Source of the DNA: Arion vulgaris
Taxonomy: Eukaryota; Mollusca; Gastropoda; Stylommatophora; Arionidae
Assembly (NCBI GenBank): GCA_020796225.1
Contig: CM036762.1
Coordinates: 18,895,286-18,959,285, forward strand
Direction of reading: 5' to 3'
Length of the DNA stretch: 64,000 bases
Below the pieces are notes generated by a model. That model worked only from the letters and a program-made list of their open reading frames with translations. It was not told the DNA's origin and searched no databases. The position numbers were made by a program, and so were the translations under genes. This document shows, in pieces, positions 31,350 to 40,058 of the stretch; the stretch's first letter is position 1; each line of letters starts with the position of its first letter.

Positions 31350-31920
31350 GTAGGTTATGTCTCTCTGTCTCTCTTTCTGTATTTGTGTCTTTTTGTTCGT
31401 TTTTCAGTCTTCCTTATTTGTCCCTGCGTCTAGTACCATCTGTCTGTTTCTCTTTATCTGTCTGATACGCTTTGTTTGTCGCTTCAAATTCACCCTCTGT
31501 CTGTCTGTCACTCGGTTTGTTGCTCTCTATCTGGCACGGTATATATCTCTGGTAGTCTGTCTCTCTGTTGGTCTCTCTCTCTCTCTGTCTTATTCTCTGT
31601 CTCTTTCCTGCTGTCTGTATGTCACTCTGGTTGTCGTTCTCTGTCTGGCACTGACTATATCTCTGGTAGTTTGCATATGTCTCTCTTTCGTTTTCTGTCT
31701 CTCTGTCTCTCTCTCTCTCTCTCTCTGTCTGACGCTGTCTTTTTCTATGCCTGAGGAAGAGGTTACATAAGCTGCTTTGACAATCATTTTAAATAGAATA
31801 TGTTTCTGCCTGTCTGTCTCTCTGTCTGTCTCTCTGTGTTTGTCTCTCTCTCGCTGTCTCTCTGTGTTTGTCTCTCTCTCTGTCTCTCTGTGTTTATCTC
31901 TATGTCTGTCTCAAAAGGGT
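31350..31920. repeat. (TCTG)/(TCTC)n low-complexity tract
   Basis: Degenerate CTGTCTCT repeats with two embedded near-duplicates of about 110 bp (around 31510-31600 and 31610-31680, sharing CTCTGTCTGGCAC and CTGGTAGT). The long frames here are compositional artefacts. Confidence 0.8.
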
Positions 31921-32215
31921 AAAGTACTGTAGGTACATGTAATAGATAGAATGCAGCAAGTACATTTAACAGGTAAAATGTTGCACAAACCACGAACAGA
32001 TAAAATAAAGTACATATCACTGGCATATAAAATGTTGCACATACCTAGTTACAAATTTGCACATACCTTTAATAGCTAACATTATGCATATACCTTTAAC
32101 AGGTAAAAAGTTATGCACGTAATTTTAACAGGTATGATGCAGAAAACACATTTAATCGGCAGAATGTTGCACATACGCTACCGGATAGAATATTGCGTAT
32201 AACTTTCCTCTATCT
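31921..32215. repeat. Degenerate tandem repeat
   Basis: Diverged copies of a unit containing TTTAACAGGTAAAATGTTGC and ACATACC, spaced roughly 35-45 bp apart. A further scrap of the same unit occurs at 32785-32840, beyond the intervening LINE and SINE. Confidence 0.6.
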
Positions 32216-32760
32216 AGTATGTGTCGCACAGGACGCTTAGGCCATCAGCAAATGCACATCATTCTACTTTACTCTTGGCCGTCCTCTGTATTGTGTTCCA
32301 GCTGTGATTCATTTCTTTCAGCTCTTATTCTATTGTTATCCTCCAGGTCTTTTTGAGTTTCTCCGTTTTCCTTTACCCTCTGGTATCCATCATAGTGCGT
32401 GGAATTTTTCCCGACCGCGACGGCTCAGGTCGACCCAGCCTCAACTGGGTACCAGACATGCTCTGGGAAAGTAATGGCGGCCGGCGTGATGCGACCACAT
32501 CACCCATCGTGTGCCGACGGTCAATGAAAATACAGGCCTAACACTGTATTGACCTATATACCACGAGGTATGAAAGGGTTCCTTTACTTTATTTATCCAT
32601 CATAGTGTAGTTTTCGTGAAAGAGTTGGTCTCCATGCGTATCACATGTCCGATCAATCTCCAGCATCTCTTTTGGATAACGGTACTCATATTCTCTTGTT
32701 GACATTGTAAAAGCAGTTATTGGTTAGATATATTATTTGGTCAGAACACATTTTAGATTT
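32216..32760 (-). pseudogene. LINE ORF2 C-terminus, split by SINE D
   Basis: The minus strand, outside 32384-32593, encodes VIQKRCWRLIGHVIRMETNS then an F-T-K-T-T-L-W-W-I-P-E-G-K block and, after frameshifts, the terminal A-G-T-Q-Y-R region. This is the GHVIRM...PEGKxKRGRP class of LINE tails, related to 46872-47200. Confidence 0.72.
32398..32593 (+). mobile_element. SINE D, 5'-truncated
   Basis: Begins within the body (CGTGGAATTTTTCCCGACC) and runs to GAAAGGGTTCCTTTACTTTA. The perfect 14-bp duplication TATCCATCATAGTG is at 32384-32397 and 32594-32607. 5' truncation with intact duplication is the usual result of target-primed reverse transcription. Confidence 0.92.
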
Positions 32761-32852
32761 GTGCAGACAAGTTGAATGAAGAGTGTACCTTTAACATAAA
32801 CAAATATTGCGCTACCAATTAACAGGTGGAGTATTACACGTTTACCGATGAT

Positions 32853-33308
32853 GCAGCATTAACATCACACACAGAGGAAGGGCTACAACACCTCATGGAC
32901 AGATTTGCTGCAGCATTAACATCACACACAGAGGAAGGGCTACAATATCTCATGGACAGATTTGCTGCAGCATTAACATCACACACAGAGGAACGGCTAC
33001 ACCACCTCATGGACAGATTTGCTGCAGCATTAACATCACACACAGAGGAAGGGCTACAACACCACATGGACAGATTTGCTGCAGCATTAACATCACACAC
33101 AGAGGAAGGGCTACACCACCTCATGGACAGATTTACTGCAGCATTAATATCACACACAGAGGAAGGGCTACACCACCTCATGGACAGATTTACTGCAGCA
33201 TTAACATCTCACACAGAGGAAGGGCTACAACACTTCATGGACAGATTTACTGCAGCATTAACATCACACACAGAGGAAGGGCTACAACACCTCATGGACA
33301 GATTTGCT
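32853..33308 (+). repeat. 8 x 57-bp in-frame array inside RT palm
   Basis: Each unit encodes AALTSHTEEGLQHLMDRFA (19 residues), the stretch immediately after the catalytic DD of motif C in this LINE family. All eight copies retain frame and differ by a few, mainly coding, substitutions (Q/H at position 12, A/T at 19). An ordinary element has one copy. Confidence 0.95.
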
Positions 33309-33409
33309 GCAGCATCAAATGAATTCGGCCTGACCATCAGCCTGAAGAAAACAAATATAATGTTCCAGGATATTAGCAGAGCCCCATCTATCAACATTGG
33401 TAGTCATAC

Positions 33410-33665
33410 AGACTAAGGTACCATCTGTTTAACAAGTATAAAATAGGCCCATCTGACATATGTACATGGGGCACCAGCAAGATGACAGAGACACACATTC
33501 TGCAAGAATGTCCAACATACACGGAACAGAGAGAAAACACATGGCCAATCCCCATATCAGTCCAAGACAAGCTATACGGAGATGTACATGGACTCCGGTT
33601 GACCATTAACTACTTTAAAAGTATACAAATCGATGTCTGAAAACGTTGAAGAAGAAGAAGAAGAA
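33410..33665 (+). mobile_element. LINE 3' end, 256 bp, in another LINE
   Basis: Encodes HILQECPTYTEQRENTWPIP then SVQDKLYGDVHGLRLTINYF and a stop, followed by a (GAA)n tail. The perfect 11-bp duplication GGTAGTCATAC is at 33399-33409 and 33666-33676. The encoded end is the same family as the LINE-derived tail of the SINE/LINE chimeras (SVQDKLYG). Confidence 0.92.
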
Positions 33666-34480
33666 GGTAGTCATACCTTGAAGTAGTCAACACCTTTACA
33701 TACCTTGGCTCTGTCATCAGCAGAAAACCTCTCCCTCGATGATGAAATTTGTTGTCGCATTGGGAAGGCCTCCACTGCTATGTTTAAATTAGCAAAGCGT
33801 GTATGGGAAAACAGGGCACTCACAAGAAACACCAAGACACAAGTATATAAAGCTTGTGTTCTCAGCACTCTGCTGTATGGTAGTGAGACATGGACCACAT
33901 ATGTTAGACAAGAACATCGCTCAACACCTTCCACATGCGCTGTCTTAAACGAATATACAACATCCGATGGCAAGACCACATCTCCATTATAGAAGTCCTG
34001 GACAGTGCTGGCATTCCAAGCATTTACACCTTGCTGAGTCAGTGACATCTGAGATGGCTAGGACACATGTGCCGTATGAGCGATGATAGAATCCCAAAGA
34101 ACCTTCTATATGGTCAACTCGCATCTAGTGCTAGACAGCATGGGCGTCCATTATTACGCTTCATTGACACCTGCAAGCGTGATCTAACTTTATGCGGCAT
34201 AGACAAAGAACACTGGGACAAGGCAAAGACAGGCAATCATGGCGAGCGGCAGTGAGAAGCGGCTCAAAAGAAAGAAGAAAACAACATCACATGTGGAGAC
34301 AAAAGAGAGCACAGAGGGCAGAGAGAACATCCATGTATCAGTCCTAGTCTCCAGTTTTACCTGCAACAACTGTGAGGATTGCCACTCCAGAATTGGCCAA
34401 TGCAGCCACAAGAAACGTTGTGATTCAGCGCAGAACATACTACGTAACGCAAGACCAATTGCCTCCTGAGACAAAAAGAC

Positions 34481-35245
34481 CAATGAATTACACGTACATT
34501 CAACAGTTGTATGGTGCACATACCTCTAGCAAGCAAAGTCTTGTACAAAGCGAACGTACCGACGCCCGGTACCTTGATGTCATATTAATTTGTTGTAACT
34601 GATATTTCCGAAGACAAAAAAACACATTTTCTGTAGCACCTACGATGATTCTGAATCTCTTGACCTAGTTAATAGAGTTGGAATAACATGTTTAACTGTT
34701 GATTTTAACGCAAAACAATACCTTGCCGCGTTCTATGTACGTTTGAGTTTAGTCGCAGATCTGAGATAGCCATATTGTCATTATTTAGTTACGGCCGGTC
34801 GCCAACATGTCGGTTGTGAAAATTCCTAACGGATAAACTGTGCGCGATTTCTTGTGATTGCGGTGTGATTGACGCGGTTTCTGGCCACTATAAGCGGATA
34901 AAATGTGTTGATTAGTGTCCGTGTTTGTGTATGTATGGTCAGAGCAAACGCCTGACCGTACATTGTGGCCTTGAGCGTGCCGGCGCCGTATCGGAGAATA
35001 GCGTGACCTGTTATCGATAGGTAGCGCACCGCGTGGCGATGGACTAAGAGCGAGTCCAACCTGCTGCCTTGTAGGTTAATAAATTAAGGCTAAAGGTGGG
35101 CAACCTGACAGAAACGCCACAGAAGACGGATGCACAATGGAATTCGTTTTACGACGACATCGACTGGTGGAGTAGTTACGAATATGAATTCTTCGTTTCA
35201 CTCTGTCTATTATGTCTGTTATATAGAACTATCGTCTTGTTTCTC
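34481..35245. other. Unassigned, CpG-containing 34790-35130
   Basis: No protein family recognised. 34790-35130 is richer in CpG than its surroundings and ends with a possible poly(A) signal AATAAA (35079) followed by a T-poor segment. It could be a promoter or an LTR remnant, but no partner or terminal repeat was found. Confidence 0.3.
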
Positions 35246-35249
35246 ATTA

Positions 35250-35511
35250 CTGCCATGGGGTGCCGGGGCACACAAGGAAGCAAAGAATAGTACCACTGCG
35301 ACTTACAAGGCATGTCGTAAGAGGCAATTGATGTAGGACTAGGAAGCTACCCTAATAAATAAAAAGCATGACAGAAATCGGATGTGCTGGCCTACGTGTA
35401 GGCGTATAACTGGCACAACGTACAATCGCTCTTAGACTCAGATCACATACAAATCACTCAGAATGGTTAACAAGTGGTCGATATGAAGCATTCGAAGAAG
35501 AAGAAGAAATT
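35250..35511 (+). mobile_element. SINE family B
   Basis: Near-consensus copy from GTGCCGGGGCACACAAGG through GCATGTCGTAAGAGGCAATT to GAAGAAGAAGAAG. The first bases of the head are diverged. No target duplication was identified. Confidence 0.85.
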
Positions 35512-35527
35512 CCCTGTTAATTCTTGT

Positions 35528-35600
35528 ATCCTTTGCTTGATAAAAGCCTTTTGGTCGAAACGTCGATGTATCTTATTTTCATACTCGGTAAAATGAGGGA
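35528..35600 (+). repeat. Penelope-type repeat scrap (tentative)
   Basis: TTGATAAAAGCC TTTT GGTCGAAACG forms a short stem-loop followed by GAAACG. The same motif recurs at 46200-46250 (minus) and in both arms of 53708-54010. It resembles the hammerhead-like end sequences known from Penelope-like elements, but the CUGAUGA core is not conserved. Confidence 0.4.
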
Positions 35601-35734
35601 TATAAAGGTGAAGGACTAACGTCAATGCACCGGATGTCCCCACATGGCTCCGTCCCTGTTGTTAGTAAGGGTACGCCGTCTGCATCGATTGTTGCACAAA
35701 GCACGAACTTCATAACCCCATCAGCAATCCTAAG

Positions 35735-35825
35735 ATCTCATGAAAAAATTGCCCGGACTTGAACCATCAGCTCTCAAAATGACAAGCAAACGTCTTAATC
35801 ACTTCGCCAGAGATCCTCATTCGTA
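35735..35825 (-). mobile_element. tRNA-like SINE head
   Basis: The minus strand reads TGGCGAAGTGATTAAGAC (A-box-like) and GGTTCAAGTCCGGGC (B-box) at tRNA spacing. The body probably extends left to about 35600. Lack of a paired acceptor stem argues against a functional tRNA. Confidence 0.5.
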
Positions 35826-36177
35826 CTTCATAAAGCTATCTTACTCTGTGTTTAGGTATTTCGCCTGTACCTTTGAAATAACGACATAACCAGGTACTCT
35901 CCGGAATGTGGAGCAATGGTAATTTTTAGCCTTACTACATTAGCAGCACTTTGGCTTTAAAAAAACGTAACATAAATATGGGTTCTGCTGATACTTAAGT
36001 CTGATTTTTGAGACAATCTCTTTAGCACGTGCCACTCCGACTGGCGTCTGCCATACTTTCTCTTCCCATCTGCTTGAACCAAGTACACGAATAGTTGTGC
36101 TAGATGACTTCGATAAACACAACGTTTTGTTTGTCTAATTCCTAAAGGTAAACTCATTCACACTCACTCACATGACT
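35826..36177. other. No recognisable feature
   Basis: About 350 bp. Minus-strand frames here have no family resemblance. Confidence 0.3.
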
Positions 36178-36290
36178 TTCTAACCTCGATTGGGGCATAG
36201 GCCCTCAACCAACTCATGCCAAGTCTTCCTATCTCTAGCTATCTCTTGTAGCTCCCTCCAGCTATACTACATACTGTTAATCTCTGCCTC
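36178..36290 (-). pseudogene. LINE ORF2 C-terminal fragment
   Basis: The minus strand encodes WRELQEIARDRKTWHELVEG, L-C-P-N. Same family as 22788-22921. Confidence 0.7.
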
Positions 36291-36299
36291 CAAATATAT

Positions 36300-36425
36300 G
36301 CCTTTTCTTCAAAAATCATTTTCAAATATCTATTTTTTTCTTCAAATATCTATATTTTCCTTTCTTCAAATATCTATATTTTTTCAAATTCTCACTTTCT
36401 CTTCAAATATCTACATCTACCCCAT
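36300..36425. repeat. About 17-20 bp degenerate tandem repeat
   Basis: Repeats of TTTTCTTCAAATATCTA with length variation, six or so copies. Confidence 0.75.
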
Positions 36426-36479
36426 AAATCGACTTATTCTGAAGCAAGTTCTTTCATGTAAACAAGCTACTATTCAAAC

Positions 36480-36722
36480 ACAAACTCTGTTTGACTGTAG
36501 GACTGTATCTTTTTCTTCTTCAGCGAGCTTTGGTCACGCGCTTAGTTTACTGTGGACCACACACTGGGCAGTCAGGTTCAGATATGTCAGGTTTCCTAAA
36601 ATCTTAATTTTAGGTCGACTGAGTGTGGCCATATGTTGCTTCTCAGCTTACACAGGAGAGGACAGTCTTGCTGGACATTCTCCTGTGTCTGTTCCGCCTG
36701 CTGACACTGACAGAGAAGTCTG
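36480..36722 (-). pseudogene. LINE ORF2 C-terminal fragment
   Basis: The minus strand, with a frame change, gives QQDCPLLCKLRSNIWPHSVD, the Q-D-C-P-L-x-x-x-L-R-x-x-x-W-P block after the RNase H domain of a LINE. The segment ACACAGGAGAGGACAGTCTT is repeated at 41946-41965, in a related copy. Confidence 0.65.
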
Positions 36723-36954
36723 AATGTATGCTATAGAAATGTTGTATTAATGACTTATTCGAGACATAGTAGCTCTGTACGCTCGTTTCGGATTCATTTG
36801 AGATTTGACGTGATCTTTAACATTTTCATAATTCTATTTCAGACACTTTGTATGCGGACATATTGGACAAGAAGGAGGAGTCACATATTTAGGATACACC
36901 TTCAATACCCAGTTTCATCATAATTGTTATTCGATTACAATTTAAGAGTTTGGT

Positions 36955-37080
36955 TGTAGAGTTTTAGTGGAGAGAACTTCATCTGTTGGACAAGAGAAAA
37001 ATTTCACATGTTAACTAAAGGAACTTCACATATTAATCAAGAGAAAAACTTCACTTGTTGATGAGGAGAGGTAAAGGACT
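36955..37080. repeat. 50-bp satellite, left flank of SINE D
   Basis: About two and a half diverged copies of the 24930-25146 unit (GAACTTCACATATTAATCAAG, CTTCACTTGTTGATGAGG) directly left of the SINE D at 37085. Confidence 0.85.
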
Positions 37081-37084
37081 TATT

Positions 37085-37330
37085 TATACCACGTGGTATA
37101 TAGAGTAATGCGGTGTTAGTCCCCCATTTTTCATTGACTGGCGGCTCACGATGGGTGATGTGGTCAACATCACGCAGGCCGCCTTTACTTTCCAGTGCTT
37201 TTCCTGGTACCCAATTGAGGCTGGGTTGGCCTGAAAGTCGTTACAGTGGTACAAAACAACGTCTACTGTGGAGTTGAACAGGGCCAAACTAGCCTTAGAA
37301 CAAGGTTCACTAATAACTACGCTACTGTAC
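37085..37330 (-). mobile_element. SINE D, satellite-linked subfamily, copy 2
   Basis: Begins with the same perfect palindrome TATACCACGTGGTATA (37085-37100) and carries the same diagnostic variants as 24675-24922. It is embedded in the 50-bp satellite on both sides. The head end contains small indels. Confidence 0.82.
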
Positions 37331-38365
37331 TCGATTAAGAAGAACTTTACATATTGATCAAGTGAGAAATTCCTTGTTGACAAGAAAGAACTTACATATT
37401 GATCAAGGAAAACTCTTGTTGACTAAGAAGAACTATATTGATCAAGAGAAATTCTGTTGACTAAGAAGAACTTAATATTGATCAGAAAACACGACTAAGA
37501 GACTTACATATTGATAAGAGAGAAAATTTTCTTGTTGACTAAGAGAGAACTTTACATATTGATCAAGGAGAAAACTCACTTGTTGACTAAGAAAACTACA
37601 TATTGATCAAGAGAAACTTCATGACTAGAGAACTTACATATTGATCAAGAGAAAACTCTTGTTTGACTAAGAAGAACTTACATATTGATCAGAAAAATTT
37701 CACTTGTTGACTAAGAGAACTTCATATTGATCAAGGAAAATTCATGTTGACTAAGAAGAACTTCCATATTGATCAAGAAAATTACTTGTGACTAAGAGAG
37801 AACTTTACATATTGAACAAGAGAGAAAACTTCACTTGTTGACTAAGAGAGAAGAACTTCACATATTGATCAAGTGAGAAAACTTCACTTGACTAAGAGAG
37901 AACTTTACATATTGATCAAGTGAGAAAACTTCACTTGTTGACTAAGAGAGAAGAACTTTACATATTGATCAAGTGAGAAAACTTCACTTGTTGACTAAGA
38001 GAAGAACTTACATATTGATCAAGGAGAAAATTTCACTTGTTGACTAAGAGAACTTTCATATTGATCAAGAGAAACTTCTTGTTGACTAAAGAAAGAACTA
38101 CATATTGATCAAGTGCTTCACTGTTGACTAAGAGAGAACTTACATATGAACAAGGGGCAGCACTTGTTGACTAAGGTAGAACTTCACATATTGATCAAGT
38201 GAGAAAACTTCACTTGCTGACTAAGAGAGAACTTTACATATTGAGCAAGTGGGGACAGCACTTGTTGACTAAGGTAGAACTTCACATATTGATCAAGTGA
38301 GAAAACTTCACTTGCTGACTAAGAGAGAACTTCACGTATTGAACAAGAGAGAAAACTGCCATCGG
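37331..38365. repeat. 50-bp dimeric satellite, about 20 copies
   Basis: Same two-part unit as 24930-25146. The first 470 bp and some later units are riddled with single-base deletions, while the stretch 37795-37990 is clean. 38140-38340 contains a higher-order duplication of about 110 bp (GGGGACAGCACTTG versions). Confidence 0.92.
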
Positions 38366-38374
38366 ACTTAGTTC

Positions 38375-38455
38375 CATAGAAGAGATTGAAAAGATAGAAC
38401 AGAATGGAAAGTGTATTGTAGGTTCTATGTAACATATAACGGTACAAGAGGAATA
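38375..38455 (+). mobile_element. LINE 3' terminal scrap
   Basis: TATAACGGTACAAGAGGAATATTATAA matches in part the 3' end seen at 63415-63475 (plus) and 42468-42500 (minus), following a short I-A-Q-D-like ORF2 end. Confidence 0.55.
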
Positions 38456-39426
38456 TTATAAACACGTTTACACAATGTCGTTTTTGGTAAATCTAAACAG
38501 TGATTTTGTGGAGATTACAAAATTACACAATTATTGAATTAGCTAGCAAATTTTACAGCTCTAAGTTACACCCAGTGAGAGATGTGATTGATAGCACATT
38601 CCAGTTATTGATATTAATTCTTACATTACGGCAAGCATTCTGACAAACCCGTCAGAAACTACAAATTCTCTGACAAGCCACCCACGACCAAAATATTTTA
38701 TAAGACTTATTCACAAGATGAATTTGATTCATTAATTAACATCGAACTGGCGTGTTGGATCACTTGACCGCTGCTTTATTTATTGAGGCGGAGATCGGAG
38801 CATCTATGGACGTGTCCGGAGCGCTATGATGATAGTCTTCATATAAATAATAACTGATTTGCTATTTGTAAATGATACGTTGTAGAATACAACAAGGAAT
38901 TAATAAATGTAGCTTCAGTTCTGCACATTATTATCTATGGATTAGTGTCTAACATGCAGCTTTCAGTTCTGCACATTATTATCTATGGATTATTGTCCTA
39001 ACGCTAACATTAAAAAAAGTTATCATGAATTTGGTTAGAGCACACAATTTTTATCTTTGACAAAAAAAACTTCATGCAAAAACGTGGTTTTTATGTGCGT
39101 GTAGTAAAAGTTAACCACCTTTAAATTTGTGACAAGAGCTGCAATCTATACATAGACTGGATGGTTGATCAAGAAAAGTATTTTTTCCCCCTAAATAATA
39201 TATTATGAAAACATATTAAAATAATATGAAATGATCTAATCCTATTAACAATAAAAAAATGAGTATAGAAATGCTGGGCATTGTTAATGTGTAAATTAGG
39301 TCATTTCAATATTATAAAATATATCAAATTTATGAGATACTGATCGGAAAGTGAAAAATAGTGATTTCTATTGGAGAATATCGATTATAGTAATCAATAA
39401 ATTGTATTTCTCATCATTGTTCTATT
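38456..39426. other. Mostly featureless; 48-bp tandem duplication
   Basis: 38910-39003 contains two tandem copies of a segment with AGTTCTGCACATTATTATCT and ATGGATTA. Otherwise AT-rich with no coding signal. Confidence 0.6.
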
Positions 39427-39570
39427 TATTGTTCTCTCAATCCGTTATTCTTATTTTACCAACGGACGCATTTATATTGCAAAGTTTAACTGAATTAGTC
39501 AGTGTACTGGCTTTGCGTCATCTTAACAAATACCGTTAGCTAGTATATCAGATCAGAAGGACGAATGGGT
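39427..39570. mobile_element. Possible piggyBac-like MITE relic
   Basis: Shares GTGTACTGGCTTTGCGTCATCTTAA and the CTAGTATATCAG end region with 3628-3761 and ends at AATGGGTTAAG. The left TTAA is not preserved, so the boundary is approximate. Confidence 0.4.
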
Positions 39571-39964
39571 TAAGCAAAAGTTAAGCGATATCGGTATAGA
39601 CCAGATGTTTTTGAATATACATGTTCACAAAGAAATAGACTATATACAAGTTTGAATTCTTCATCAGCTATAACTTAGATGTTGACATAAGAAGGACTTC
39701 CAACCAGGAACGTCCAACTTGTGAAAGAATAAACACAGATGAATCATCTCTTTTTGAGTGTTCGCTAAAGTTAATAAATATGGTAACCATGTCTTCAGGT
39801 TCGGCTTGACTTATCTTGGTTTTCATTCATTCACGAAAATCTTCGTTATTTGTCTTCGCAATATATGGCCACATACAATCAGTAACAGTAGAAATCTGGG
39901 AGGCTTCTAGATGGACCAATCAAGATATACTTTTCTTCTGCGATCTGCCAATCAAATGTAATGA

Positions 39965-40058
39965 ATGGTTCCTGTTGCTGAGGTCCCGCCATCACATGAC
40001 AATAAGGACAATGTTTGTAGAATTGTCGTTCTTGGACATCCTGGAGTGGGAAAAACAG
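39965..40058 (+). CDS. RERG: RERG-like exon 1 (start, P-loop)
   Basis: Encodes 31 residues, ending in RIVVLGHPGVGKT, plus one base of the next codon. The donor is ACAG|GTATGA. The ATG is the first in frame after a TGA at 39962-39964. An upstream acceptor inside this segment (for example TGCTGAG at 39979-39985) cannot be excluded, so the N-terminal residues are less certain than the P-loop. Confidence 0.85.

Larger units (their letters stand above)
32826..34480 (+). pseudogene. LINE reverse transcriptase with expanded palm
   Basis: Starts at motif C (TFTDDAALTSHTEEG; the usual FADD reads FTDD), runs through an in-frame 8 x 57-bp array, then NEFGLTISLKKTNIMFQ, is interrupted by a LINE 3' end (33410-33665), and resumes with VVNTFTYLGSVISR, RALTRNTKTQVYKACVL, YGSETWTTY, RWLGHMCRMSDDRIPKNLLY and the terminal DCHSRIGQCSHKKRC finger. 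Stops and frameshifts follow the array, so the element is dead. Confidence 0.88.

Noticed and set aside
31357..31787. 137-codon frame resembling a membrane protein
   Set aside because: Arises from CTGT/CTCT low-complexity DNA. Hydrophobic residues come from repeat composition.
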